A stretch of 64,000 nt of DNA, from assembly GCF_045679555.1 (NCBI RefSeq), contig NC_092093.1, positions 62,512,365 through 62,576,364 on the forward strand. Reading direction: 5' to 3'. The notes under the pieces are model-generated. The model had not been told where the DNA came from and did not search any database. It saw nothing but the letters and a program-made list of their open reading frames with translations. This document shows, piece after piece, positions 33,081 through 53,946 of this stretch; the stretch's first letter is position 1; each line of letters begins with the position of its first letter. The translations under genes and the position numbers were made by a program. The stretch comes from Salvelinus alpinus. Lineage: Eukaryota > Chordata > Actinopteri > Salmoniformes > Salmonidae.

Positions 33081-34122
33081 AATGGCTACCTTGGCAAATC
33101 TCCTCTCACCAATGGGTAAGGAGAGGCCTTGAGCCTGTGGGCCAGGTTCACCAGTATGCAGATCCTTTTTCTAGAGTTAGAGATTGGAAGGGTCAGTGTG
33201 GCACGGGAAATAACAAAAGGGGTGCAACAATCTGTTTTAATAGACACTGTCCTGTAAAGATGGATCCAACCCAAACTCTGTTCTTCAAAGGAAATTCCAT
33301 TTTAAAGGCTACTTTCAATAACACCTCAGCTGATGTGATGTGGACAGATAGAGAAGGGGATTCCCTACCTTTCTTCCCTCGCCAGTAAATTCCTGCAAGT
33401 TTTTGTGAGAACTAAGAAAATGCAGTTGGAAACTTACGGTTATTTTTGTTATACCCATCATGGTACCTTAGTAAGGAACAGTATAATAGATTGCGTTCTA
33501 AACATAACTACAGCAAACCTGAGCCACATATCGTCTGTAGTCCAAACGAAGCTCTTGCTTGAGTTTTTGCTTCTTCTGCTCATATTCTGCTCCCAACTGC
33601 AAACTTAATCCTGAGCTCTCCTCTGGAAGAAAAAAAAACCCATCAGACTTTAATCATTAGCAAGTGTTGCATATCACTAGCAATTCCACAGACACACAAC
33701 AAACCACACCTTACCCCACGACAATTCAAATCAAATCAAACTTTATTTGTCACATTGGTGGTCATAGAACCATAGGCTACACTGTACCTCTGCCAGGGTT
33801 TGGAAGTTCTCTTTGAGTTGATGCCCAGTCAAATGGAGCAGCGTTCTCCTTTACAGAGTTTACATTGTCTGACTTTGTCTGTTGCAGTGGTAAAATAAAG
33901 ATAATATAGGCCATTTACTTCAATCATTTATGGAATCAAATCATTGACAACATTTGAGGAAAGCTTTTAACATGAAACTAACATTTGGCCAAACATTTGG
34001 AGTTTGCAGCCATTACTCATTATTACATTGGCACAATTACACACCTTGATTGTCATGTAAGGTGGTTCCTCCTCTTTCAAACATGCCCTCTCTTTAGCCA
34101 AAAAACGATCTAGGTTATCCAT
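10368..34122 (-). CDS. cspp1: cspp1, centrosome and spindle pole associated protein 1, 31 coding exons
   Basis: Known role: microtubule-associated protein of centrosomes, spindle poles and the ciliary axoneme. Exons 5' to 3': 34122-34045, 33878-33788, 33622-33519, 33170-33090, 32677-32585, 32400-32009, 31239-31141, 30470-30376, 29753-29657, 29491-29434, 28877-28516, 28405-28287, 27365-27278, 27023-26903, 26120-26082, 25895-25748, 23348-23217, 23106-22994, 22778-22629, 22530-22387, 22290-22177, 21830-21764, 21579-21450, 20884-20736, 13934-13797, 13708-13665, 13525-13462, 13108-13055, 12884-12760, 12210-12054, 10585-10368. The sum is 3864 nt, 1287 aa, close to human. Signatures: N-terminal [46 protein letters not shown], the charged coiled coil [41 protein letters not shown]-terminal [17 protein letters not shown]. 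The acceptor of exon 13108-13055 is weak and the least certain. The start ATG lies 2 nt inside an exon, so a 5' UTR exon should exist (donor-like site near 34349). Confidence 0.93.
10800..10975. mobile_element. Foldback MITE (salmonid palindromic repeat)
   Basis: The left half (aggaggctgctgaggggagg...) is complementary to the right half (...ccagccgcctgtg). The arms share 'attcattccgttccagcca' against 'tggctggaatgg'-like sequence around a centre near 10880. A second, diverged copy lies at 27582-27738. Neither has a reading frame. Confidence 0.7.
11068..11107. repeat. (TA)n(CA)n microsatellite
   Basis: An alternating TA run followed by CA units directly abuts the left end of the Tc1 remnant. 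TA runs are natural Tc1 targets. Confidence 0.9.
11106..11659. mobile_element. Internally deleted Tc1-like element (CAGTACCAGTCAAAAG ends)
   Basis: The left end cagtaccagtcaaaagtt is matched by a diverged right end (caaatgtttgactcgtagtg), with TA at the right flank. About 554 bp remain of an element normally near 1.6 kb. The retained frame 11247-11438 is the transposase C-terminal piece with [19 protein letters not shown], which contains the last acidic residue of the DDE triad. The N-terminal DNA-binding region and the first two acidic residues are gone. Confidence 0.85.
11720..11939 (+). repeat. Salmonid tRNA-derived SINE
   Basis: The box A-like 'tggcgcagcgg' and box B-like 'ggttcgaatcc' are spaced as in a tRNA. 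They are followed by a unique body ('catccggccgtgatt') and the tail 'aatttgttcttaactgact' plus 'tagttaaataaaggttaaata' shared with salmonid LINEs. It lies in cspp1 intron 30, antisense to the gene. Confidence 0.85.
13354..13469. repeat. 34-bp tandem repeat carrying three copies of a cspp1 splice donor
   Basis: Three 34-bp units contain 'aggctgtatgcccagcagg' followed by 'ctcaccaataaaa'. On the minus strand each unit reads ttttattg|gtgagcctgctggg. The exon/intron boundary of cspp1 exon 13525-13462 (ending ...GCT TTT ATT G) is itself the first of these donors. The others lie 34 and 68 nt further into the intron. Confidence 0.85.
13912..14610. repeat. 78-bp minisatellite carrying repeated cspp1 splice acceptors
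   Basis: 'Cacctcctcacga' recurs at 13912, 13978, 14052, 14130, 14208, 14286, 14364, 14442, 14522 and 14598. The spacings are 66, 74, 78 (five times), 80 and 76. Each full unit, read on the minus strand, carries a TG-rich tract, 'ttatag' and then the first bases of cspp1 exon 13934-13797 (acagcgcatctcgtgagg). The real acceptor is the last unit before the exon (13935/13934). The tenth unit is cut before the acceptor. Confidence 0.9.
14861..15343. mobile_element. Tc1-like MITE with CACTGAGTGTA ends
   Basis: A 483-bp element has near-matching inverted ends (cactgagtgtaaaaaacatt against aatgttttgtacactcggtg) and TA on both sides (14859-14860, 15344-15345). No intact transposase is present. A loose right-end fragment of the same family lies at 31855-31914. 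It lies in cspp1 intron 24. Confidence 0.8.
15344..16504. other. cspp1 intron 24 segment without a recognisable gene
   Basis: No exon-like frame was seen. The stretch around 15605-15800 ('gccattaggcagaggagg', 'caattgcctcagg') resembles the end of an unidentified dispersed repeat. Similar repeat-like sequence resumes after the Tc1 copy at 18073-18420, so that copy may have inserted into an older element. The remainder is AT-rich and featureless. Confidence 0.35.
16505..18072 (-). mobile_element. Full-length Tc1-like transposon, copy 1
   Basis: The element is bounded by inverted repeats starting CACTGCTCAAAAAAATAAAG, with TA target sites at 16503-16504 and 18073-18074. It is 1568 bp long, the usual Tc1 size, and lies in cspp1 intron 24. 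It carries a minus-strand transposase with one nonsense change. A second copy is at 43709-45250. Confidence 0.93.
16759..17820 (-). pseudogene. Tc1-like transposase with one premature stop
   Basis: The 354-codon reading frame keeps the helix-turn-helix region ([22 protein letters not shown]) and all three catalytic acidic positions: [18 protein letters not shown] and [11 protein letters not shown]. One in-frame stop, TGA, follows ...LHEGGMRS near 17434. The second copy has CGA (Arg) there, so a CpG transition is the likely cause. It also lacks a 9-bp segment present in the other copy after STCDR. It cannot make full-length protein without readthrough. Confidence 0.88.
18073..19861. other. cspp1 intron 24 segment without a recognisable gene
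   Basis: No coding exon or RNA gene was recognised. 18073-18420 looks repeat-derived. 18730-18870 is rich in 'gctagctag' motifs, common low-complexity sequence in fish introns. 19140-19260 holds G-rich short repeats (two 'gtcaattgttg'). Confidence 0.4.
19862..20619 (-). mobile_element. Chimeric, internally deleted Tc1-like element
   Basis: The ends are cagtgcattcggaaagtatt and its reverse complement, with TA flanks (19860-19861, 20620-20621). On the minus strand the first transposase piece (20617-20420, [20 protein letters not shown]) is from the family seen at 11106-11659. It comes before a piece with [19 protein letters not shown] (20484-20299) that should precede it. The domain order is therefore scrambled and the element is a mosaic of two Tc1 families. 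Confidence 0.8.
21703..21754. repeat. End fragment of the hAT-like MITE family
   Basis: The stretch 'ggcaaaaaccaaaacg' followed by 'ccaggaccgagtttgggga' matches the right end of the element at 1683-1856. Only one end is present. It lies just 10 bp from the donor of cspp1 exon 21830-21764. Confidence 0.55.
21880..22165. repeat. Short duplicated segment with TTAGGG-like runs
   Basis: 'Ccagggtgtggacatgaag' occurs at about 21918 and again at about 22131. Both copies are embedded in degenerate 'ggttagggtt' stretches. The array is too short and irregular to be an interstitial telomere. It lies in the cspp1 intron between exons 22290-22177 and 21830-21764. Confidence 0.6.
23490..24090 (+). mobile_element. 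DNA element with CATGCTGACCACACCGC ends carrying a promoter-like module
   Basis: The ends are catgctgaccacaccgc (about 23492) and gcggtgtggtcagcatg (ending about 24090). The interior has, on the plus strand, an inverted CCAAT (attggt near 23649), a CACGTG E-box near 23672, a TATA-like 'catataaag' near 23758 and a strong donor 'catttcag|gtaaaa' near 23871. I recall very similar sequence as a dispersed salmonid repeat. The transposon superfamily was not established. It sits antisense in a cspp1 intron. Confidence 0.6.
24240..25722 (+). mobile_element. Tc1-like transposon with AACTCAGCAAAAAAAG ends
   Basis: The left end aactcagcaaaaaaagaaac is matched by ...tttttttgctgagtt at the right, with TA following (25723-25724). 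The left TA is lost. At about 1.48 kb it is near full length. It lies in a cspp1 intron on the opposite strand and carries a broken transposase. Confidence 0.88.
24493..25508 (+). pseudogene. Tc1-like transposase, frameshifted and stopped
   Basis: The N-terminal 200 codons are open: two helix-turn-helix regions, [17 protein letters not shown], then VLFTDVSRF with the first acidic residue. The frame then shifts near 25050. The rest continues in other frames ([20 protein letters not shown], then after a stop [20 protein letters not shown]) and ends GGHTRY at 25508. All three catalytic acidic positions are still recognisable, but the gene is dead. Confidence 0.85.
26632..26812. repeat. Dispersed repeat with 'tggtatattggcaatatacc' head
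   Basis: This region starts with a small palindrome (ggtatattggcaatatacc) and ends '...gggctcgaaccacccac'. I recognise it as a common salmonid intron repeat. No reading frame is present and the superfamily was not assigned. It lies in the cspp1 intron between exons 27023-26903 and 26120-26082. Confidence 0.5.
27582..27738. mobile_element. Foldback MITE, second copy
   Basis: This diverged copy of the palindromic element at 10800-10975 has gaggctggtgaggggagg at the left and 'tgtcctccccatttaaagt' plus 'accagccaccactg' at the right. It lies in the cspp1 intron between exons 28405-28287 and 27365-27278. Confidence 0.65.
29813..30060. repeat. Fragment of a hAT-like element
   Basis: The stretch starts 'cagggatgggtcaactg...ctcgagggccac', which resembles the CAGGGATGGGCAACT end of hAT elements. 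It has no matching right end. It lies in the cspp1 intron between exons 30470-30376 and 29753-29657. Confidence 0.4.
31263..31914. repeat. Repeat element with large palindrome and a MITE end
   Basis: An element of about 430 bp runs from 'aaaggcccgg' (31267) to 'actgcactgggccttta' (about 31695). Sequence 31637-31730 is then repeated in reverse complement at 31756-31852 around a short spacer, giving arms of about 90 bp. Shared motifs are cagtgcagtcaaaaacatga and cgatcattgtaatcttcc. A right-end fragment of the CACTGAGTGTA MITE (31855-31914) abuts the palindrome. All of this lies in the cspp1 intron between exons 32400-32009 and 31239-31141. Confidence 0.7.
33026..33076. repeat. C-run plus (CA)n microsatellite
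   Basis: A run of about 13 C is followed by about 18 CA units, ending 14 bp downstream of the donor of cspp1 exon 33170-33090. On the cspp1 strand it is a (TG)n(G)n tract near the start of the intron. Confidence 0.9.
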
Positions 34123-34124
34123 TC

Positions 34125-35068
34125 CTGCATAAAATACAAATACATGCTCGAAATGAGGAAAAAGCTAGGCTAGAGCATCCATATTTCCGTTGTTAGGCAA
34201 CCACTATACACAAAGCAAAATGGCTAACGTTAGCTAATTTTAATTACAGTCCTTGCGAATGTTAGAAACTTGTCCCAAAAAAAAAAAATTATTCTTCATG
34301 CAACACGTTTAGGGAAATATTAACCCAAACCAACATGGTACCTACCGCATGAACAATCTTTGTGACAAACAATGAATTATGAAGTGCGCTGTCTGAATGA
34401 ATGACCATAAAGTGGTGCAGCTAGTTCAGCAGGGTCGCGAGACTTCGCACTGCCACACGAACTTCAATACGTTTTTTTTATCAGGTTGTTTTTAAGATTC
34501 AAAAATTGTGCTTCACAAGTCTAACAATACCAACACATTGACATTATTTGGCTTTCAAATCTAAATTAAATGTACTAATTACTTTGTTTCTAAATAACAA
34601 ATCAGTAAAAAGGGTCTGCATTTCAAACATTCCCCAGAAGATGTCAGTATTTCGATTTGTATCACGTCGTCTGCTGTGTTGTTTGGACTAAACCATCACG
34701 TCAATGGGTGTTTTTTTGAGCTGTTGGTGAATAAAATCATGAGTTTATTTGTTAAATGCCATGCATTTCTGGGTTAATATGATAGTTTTCTATGTAGCTA
34801 TAGTCATGAACTGAACAAAAATAATACGTTCACCTAATATTTTATATTTTAAAACGTGTATGTCCTCCTTTCCCACAGCATGGTACAGACCAGTGTCATG
34901 GCTCCCTGAACAAGTAAAGATGAGCAAGGGATACCGGTTTTTTATTATGTTATAATTAACTAGCTAGAGGTTTTTTTATTCAGCGTTTGATAGCACTCTA
35001 GTTCTATCTACCTTTTTTCTCTGGTATTACTTTATATTTGAGAGAGGTAGTGAAACTAGTTTGTCAAA
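34125..35068. promoter_or_regulatory. Divergent promoter region of cspp1 and cops5
   Basis: The two genes are transcribed away from each other and their start codons are about 950 bp apart. A good minus-strand donor (catgcg|gtaggt, 34349) suggests a cspp1 5' UTR exon just above it. On the plus strand 'cctttcccacag' and 'ctgaacaa|gtaaag' around 34867-34916 could bound a cops5 5' UTR exon. CACGTC motifs lie near 34666 and 34700. No TATA box was seen. An X-box is listed separately. Confidence 0.55.
34189..34201. promoter_or_regulatory. RFX-type X-box
   Basis: GTTGTTAGGCAAC fits the X-box consensus RYYNYYN(1-3)RRNRAC at every position. RFX factors bind such sites to switch on ciliary genes, and cspp1 is a ciliary and centrosomal gene. 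The site is 67 bp upstream of the cspp1 ATG. Confidence 0.6.
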
Positions 35069-39093
<4,025 letters not shown>

Positions 39094-39240
39094 GCCCAAA
39101 ACGGGCCCAAGTCGAGTTCACCCCTCGTGTGTGTATTACTGTGTATGTTTAGCATTTAGATTCTTGTTAGCAGAATGATCTGTCACTTATTATCTGAAGA
39201 AAGTTAGTGAATGATTGATCTCAACTTATGTGTGTACGTA

Positions 39241-39246
39241 AATAAA
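39241..39246 (+). terminator. cops5: cops5 polyadenylation signal
   Basis: AATAAA lies 148 nt after the stop codon. The 3' UTR is short and no competing signal was seen before it. Confidence 0.7.
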
Positions 39247-39249
39247 TAG

Positions 39250-42200
39250 TGGCGTTTAAAGTCTATCTACGTTCGAGATTTATTTCCTTGACTAAAGTTT
39301 TCAGTGAAGTATTCCTGAGGTTGATGAACCATATTGTTTTAACTGAAATTGCTTTTCATTAAGCGTACACTAAATAATGTAGATTTCTTATTTTTGAATG
39401 CTTGCAGACATTTGAACGGTATGCTCCATTGGGTTCAGCATGACACAGTGCTGTTGCATTGTCATGTCCCATGGCTGTTTGGCATTGGCTGGAGTAGAGT
39501 ACAACCTAACACTTTAACAAAGACCATGGTTATATATTTCTCCATTACAAAATCTACAACCAGTTAGCCAGTCATTTCAACTCTGGCCAATCATAGCATT
39601 ATATAATGTAACAACAAACTCAAGCCGCTGTATCGGCTCAAACGTAAACACTGGCTGGCATGGTCGAGATATCTCCGCGGAGTGGCTCTCGGTGCAGGTT
39701 GTCTCAATGGTACACAGTCCTTCAGGGTGACGGAGTCGTCAAGCTGCGCCGCCGCACAGAAACAGGAGCCGTGCACACGAGTCTATTCACGCAACCCGTC
39801 TGCTCTTCATCGAAGCAGACACTCAGTCTGCCTTTCCTTACACATAGCAGCCCTGGCACAGTTTCATGTAATAATACTTTTTTTCTTGTAGTATTGTACT
39901 GGTGGAATGTATATTTTTGATGCATTGCAGAGGCACGGAACCATATTTGGGGCACATTGAATGGGTCTGCATTTTGTCATGTACATGGGCTTCGGCACCA
40001 ATTCTTGTAATGATTTTCTTTTTACATTATTATAGTAGGTGAGGTGTGTATCCTAATGTGGTGTTTCAGAAAGAGGACACTTATTGAATAGTGTTTAATG
40101 CAATTTGTGAATTTTGGAATTAACAAGTGAACAATTGGCTTTCCCCTCACATGGTCCATTGAATCCACTGTAGCTAGTGGTTTTGCCAAACCTTTAAGTG
40201 TATTACAGTACTGTTACTGTAAGAGCTAAATACTGTTATGGCTAGATGCTCTACGAGTATATGGAATGTGCTTTCTTAGTAATGGTTTTACCTAATGCAA
40301 GGTTTGTAAAATGATCATTTAAATATAAGACCAGTGTTCCGTACTGAACGCATTGGACTTAGGCCTGCATGTAAATCTTATAATCAACACCAGATGAACA
40401 TTTCTATGCAACAGTGGAAACTAGTAAATGTGAATTCCAATGAAAGCCAAGCATTCAATACTATTGCAATGTAAGTTACATTTATTTTCATTAAGCATAC
40501 ATTAAATATGCTTCCTATTATCCAAATCGTCCATGAAACAGTGAAATTCCACCTAATTTGGTGAATTAATTGAAAATTAATTGGAATAATAAACAGGGGT
40601 GATGTAATCCTGTTTTAAAAAACTAACTGTAGGTCTGAGAACAGAGGATTGATAAGGCTAAAGATGAATAGATATTTATCACTAGGCCCTTATAGGCCCT
40701 GTTTACTTTGGATCTCAGAACACGATCAACAAGCATGGTGTAGTGAAGGGGGTTGGACTTCACTGGTTGCCCTAAAGGGGAGCTATGTTTGGGGGGGAAA
40801 TAAGGGCCCATAGCTCTACATTTCCTCCCTGCCAAGTGCTCTGCATGCATAAGTGGAGGCAAGTCATTCAGTCGCAGGAAGCCCGGGCCCTGACATTATA
40901 TAACAATGCACGGGTCACTGCTGAAACTTACTGAGCCAATCGCACTGTGACCCCGGCCTGCTTGGCGCGTTATACGCATTATTACTGGGAGCAATGTGAT
41001 CTTGGCTGGGGAGAAGTGGGACAGCATTCAGCCCAGAAAGTTGGAGAAACTGATAAACATGGTGTTGGGTTACCTGATGTACAAGTCTGCAGGCAATAGA
41101 GACCTGACCTCAGGGGTAGCTGCAAGATCGTTACTAAATTCACTCTGTTTTACTGTTTATGTGTGTATGTCTGTCTGCCTTTCTGTCTGTTTGACATCTT
41201 CCACACTCTTTGATCTTTATTTAACCTTTGACGTCATATAATCCTGGATCATGGACATAAAATGTTTTACATTTCACCACTGAAAAGGCAAAACAGTTTT
41301 TATTTCAGAGGTCAATACCACACAAGTAGCTGATCATTAGAAAGGTACATAAAATACTACATGATTTATGGTGTTTGAATGGAATTGTTTTCTGGCTATT
41401 TCTGAAGAAAGGAAAAGTGCTGAATGGAATTTAGCTTGTTTGATTCTGGCTTTCTCTATATTTATCCAATATTTATTTTTATATACTCAGCCAGAAAAGT
41501 ATGGCCCAAAGGTAATTAAGTGTGAAATGCAATCCAATTCACAAATATTTTGGATGCATATATAACAATTTGGAAGATCTAGATACAAATGGCAAAAAAC
41601 TGTGGTTCACAGAGAAATGAACAATCTAAAGGAAATGTTTTGTTTTCTTACCTGAATGCTGACTGCAGCAATAATGTAATGCACTGCACAGCCAATTAAT
41701 TTCTGCCAAAACCATGTAATTCATCTACCACTTCCTTTGTGAATTCCTATGTTTGTTCTAGATCCAGTTACGTTTGGGTTCATTTTTAACTGAAATGTAC
41801 TATAAAAAAAAAAGGAAATTAATTTATATCCTCAAGTTTTGGGGCATGGTAATTTTTTTTCACATTAATAACGGCCTGTGTTTTGGTCATTTTTCACATA
41901 ACTGTCATAATCGGGGGAAAAAAGTTTTTGTAGTTAAATATAACAGAGCGTTGACAAGAATTACATGCGTGTATACAGGCAACCATTGTAAGTAATTAGT
42001 AATGAGCAGAATAGCATTCTATCTTTCTGACTGCTACTGCACATGGTGCACAATTTGATTACAAACTGTGTCAATGGTTTACACAAGTGTCAAACAGCTC
42101 ATGCTCGAAAAACTCAAATAAATCCGTGGTTGTTAATTAGCGTACTAGTAAGCAATCTGTTACTATTCCAATATAGTAGAGAAAGGAAAGTAACAGTATC

Positions 42201-42620
42201 TGCATAAAATATATTTTTATTGCATAGAAAAGTATGCAGATGAGCTGCGCAGTCTGCACGCTCATCTGTGTTATTCCCATGGCAACCATTCCCAACAAGG
42301 ATATCCACACACGAGTGTAAACTTTCACCTCATCTCACCCCGCATCTTTAGCATTAGTCTCTTTTATCATCAAATTACAAGGACACGTGCATATACTACA
42401 GTGGTAGGTAGATTTGTATGTATTTTGAAAGACTATTTTTTGGCTGGCTAGCGCTGACAGCTTTGTTGAAAGGCTAAAGTTAGTTGCCTTGCTAGTTTGT
42501 TGTTTATGTCTACCGTTATCTACAGTACTAGTAACAGTAGTAGTAATAGTTAGCTAGTTAGCTAACGTTAGTTGCTACAGAGCATTTATGTATGCGACTT
42601 TGTGTTTATCTTGTAAGTTA
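39250..42620. other. Intergenic stretch, no gene recognised
   Basis: Mostly AT-rich. 39590-39880 is richer in CpG and has two overlapping open frames of 69 and 86 codons with no family resemblance. 40700-41120 is moderately GC-rich, again without an exon I can name. No RNA gene was seen. The RFX-like site at 42277-42286 and a possible donor 'acagtg|gtaggt' near 42403 could mark a 5' UTR exon of ppp1r42, but this is not proven. Confidence 0.4.
42277..42286. promoter_or_regulatory. RFX X-box-like half site upstream of ppp1r42
   Basis: CCATGGCAAC matches the right-hand ten positions of the palindromic RFX motif GTTGCCATGGCAAC. The left four positions are not kept. ppp1r42 is a centrosome-linked gene, so the site is plausible, but it is 3.1 kb before the ATG. 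Confidence 0.3.
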
Positions 42621-42802
42621 ACTGCTGCTTGTGCCAGTTGTTTTGAACGTGATTAACTGCTGTCCGTCCAGTCCCGAGGGCTTCACTGACCTTGCAGCTG
42701 CACAGTGGAGATCTCATCTCAATCGATCAGGGATCAAGTTTAGAAAAGACTTGCTGTCACATTCAGATCTGTGTGTGTGTTTATTTCTCTCTCAACATAA
42801 GT

Positions 42803-43098
42803 GTGTGCATACCACTGGAACTAAGGCATGTGTGCATACCACTGGAACTGAGACATGTGTGCATACCACTGGAACTGAGGCATGTGTGCATACCACTGAA
42901 ACTGAGGCATGTGTTCATACCACTGGAACTGAGACGTGTTCATACCACTGGAACTGAGGCATGTGTGCATACCACTGGAACTGAGGCATGTGTTCATACC
43001 ACTGGAACTGAGACATGTGTTCATACCACTGGAACTGAGGCATGTGTGCATACCACTGGAACTGAGGCATGTGTTCATGCCACTGGAACTGAGGCAGA
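42803..43098. repeat. 27-bp minisatellite, about eleven units
   Basis: Unit gcataccactggaactgagg plus catgtgt, with mostly single-base changes. The period is a multiple of three, so all frames stay open across it (HTTGTEACV repeat). It abuts a second, unrelated minisatellite. Confidence 0.9.
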
Positions 43099-43121
43099 GA
43101 GGAAAAGGAATAAAGTCTTGT

Positions 43122-43466
43122 TTAGATGGCCTGCTTGAGGAATAGATGGCCTGCTTGAGGAATAGATGGTCTGAGGAATAGATGGCCTGCTTGGGGAATA
43201 GATGAACACTTTGAGGAATAGATGGCCTGCTTGGGGAATAGATGGCCTGCTTGAGGAATAGATGGCCTGCTTGAGGAATAGATGGCCTGCTTGAGGAATA
43301 GATGGCCTGCTTGAGGAATAGATGGCCTGCTTGAGGAATAGATGGCCTGCTTGAGGAATAGATGGCCTGCTTGGGGAATAGAAGGCCTGCTTGGGTAATA
43401 GATGGCCTGCTTGAGGAATAGATGGCCTCCTTGTGGAATAGATGGCCTGCTTGAGGAATAGATGGA
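43122..43466. repeat. 20-bp minisatellite, about seventeen units
   Basis: Unit gatggcctgcttgaggaata, with a few shorter or changed units. It begins about 24 bp after the 27-bp array ends. Confidence 0.92.
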
Positions 43467-43708
43467 CCTAATTGCCACAAATTGAGTGCCCATCCCACCT
43501 TTGCACCTCTCATCCTTCATTTCTGGTGTAAAGCCAGTTGTGAGAATAAAAATGACCAGCTAATGCTTTTAGCAGCAGTTACCGGTGCTGACTTTGACAA
43601 ATGCTATCAGCTTCCTTTTATACACATTCAGTTTCATTTAGGCATAGCTATATTCCACTTTACTTCAATGAGCACCTAATATCACAAATATTTCATTGAG
43701 GAAATATA

Positions 43709-45250
43709 CACTGCTCAAAAAAATAAAGGGAACACTAAAATAACACATCCTAGATCTGAATGAATGAAATATTCTTATTAAATACTTTTTTCTTTACATA
43801 GTTGAATGTACTGACAACAAAATCACACAAATTATCAATGGAAATCAAATTGATCAACCCATGGAGGTCTGGATTTGAGGTCACACTCAAAATTAAAGTG
43901 GAAAACCACACTACAGGCTGATCCAACTTTGATGTAATGTCCTTAAAACAAGTCAAAATGAGGCTCAGTAGTGTGTGTGGCCTCCCTACAATGCCTGGGC
44001 ATGCTCCTGATGAGGTGGCGGATGGTCTCCTGAGGGATCTCCTCCCAGACCTGGACTAAAGCATCCGCCAATTCCTGGACAGTCTGTGGTGGATGGAGTG
44101 AGACATGATGTCCCAGATGTGCTCAATTGGATTCAGGTCTGGGGAATGGGTGGGCCAGTCCATAGCATCAATGCCTTCCTCTTGCAGGAACTGCTGACAC
44201 TCCAGCCACATGAGGTCTAGCATTGTCTTGCATTAGGAGGAACCCAGGGCCAACCGCACCAGCATATGGTCTCACAAGGGGTCTGAGGATCTCATCTCGG
44301 TACCTAATGGCAGTCAGGCTACCTCTGGCGAGTACATGGAGGGCTGTGCGGCCCCCCAAAGAAATGCCACCCCACACCATGACTGACCCACCGCCAAACC
44401 GGTCATGCTGGAGGATGTTGCAGGCAGCAGAACGTTCTCCACGGCGTCTCCAGACTCTGTCACGTCTGTCACATGTGCTCAGTGTGAACCTGCTTTCATC
44501 TGTGAAGAGCACAGGGCGCCAGTGGCAAATTTGCCACTCTTGGTGTTCTCTGGCAAATGCCCAACGTCCTGCACGGTGTTGGGCTGTAAGCACAACCCCC
44601 ACCTGTGGACGTCGGGCCCTCATACCACCCTCATGGAGTCTGTTTCTGACCGTTTGAGCAGACACATGCACATTTGTGGCCTGCTGGAGGTCATTTTGCA
44701 GGGCTCTGGCAGTGCTCCTCCTGCTCCTCCTTGCACAAAGGCGGAGGTAGCGGTCCTGCTGCTGGGTTGTTGCCCTCCTACGGCCTCCTCCACGTCTCCT
44801 GATGTACTGGCCTGTCTCCTGGTAGCGCCTCCATGCTCTGGACACTACGCTGACAGACACAGCAAACCTTCTTGCCACAGCTCGCATTGATGTGCCATCC
44901 TGGATGAGCTGCACTACCTGAGCCACTTGTGTGGGTTGTAGACCCCGTCTCATGCTACCACTAGAGTGAAAGCACCGGCAGCATTCAAAAGTGACCAAAA
45001 CATCAGCCAGGAAGCATAGGAACTGAGAAGTGGTCTGTGGTCACCACCTGCAGAACCACTCCTTTATTGGGGGTGTCTTGCTAATTGCCTATAATTTCCA
45101 CCTGTTGTCTATTCCATTTGCACAACAGCATGTGAAATTTATTGTCAATCAGTGTTGCTTCCTAAGTGGACAGTTTGATTTCACAGAAGTGTGATTGACT
45201 TGGAGTTACATTGTGTTGTTTAAGTGTTCCCTTTATTTTTTTGAGCAGTG
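43709..45250 (-). mobile_element. Tc1-like transposon, copy 2 of the CACTGCTC family
   Basis: The terminal repeats match those of the 16505-18072 copy, with TA at 43707-43708 and 45251-45252. It is 1542 bp long, shortened by small deletions in the 3' half of the transposase gene. It ends about 75 bp before the likely acceptor of the ppp1r42 first coding exon. Confidence 0.93.
43960..44998 (-). pseudogene. Tc1-like transposase, frameshifted near the C-terminus
   Basis: Open for 276 codons from 44998 to 44168. It has the helix-turn-helix ([16 protein letters not shown]) and the first two catalytic sites ([18 protein letters not shown]). A 2-bp loss relative to copy 1 shifts the frame right after ARPHVAGV. 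Further deletions (about 16 and 19 bp) follow near 44090 and 43982. The SPDLN-E motif is therefore out of frame. Where copy 1 has its stop, this copy has an arginine codon. Confidence 0.87.
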
Positions 45251-45408
45251 TATATTTTTGAAAAGGACAGACATTTTCCGTGGCATAACTCCAATGACAG
45301 CTAGTTCATGTGTTTCCCTTGTTCAGATGTTTCTGGTGGTTGTTCTGTGAGCGCTTGACTGAAGCTGGAAAGGATTCCACTCTGAAGCAGTGTCTGTGAC
45401 GAGCCATC

Positions 45409-53946
<8,538 letters not shown>

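Noticed and set aside
39660-39920. Overlapping frames of 86 and 69 codons after cops5
   Set aside because: No similarity to known proteins, no clear splice sites. Low confidence as a gene.
42631-43520. Open frames of 108 to 230 codons on both strands
   Set aside because: They are translations of the 27-bp and 20-bp minisatellites.
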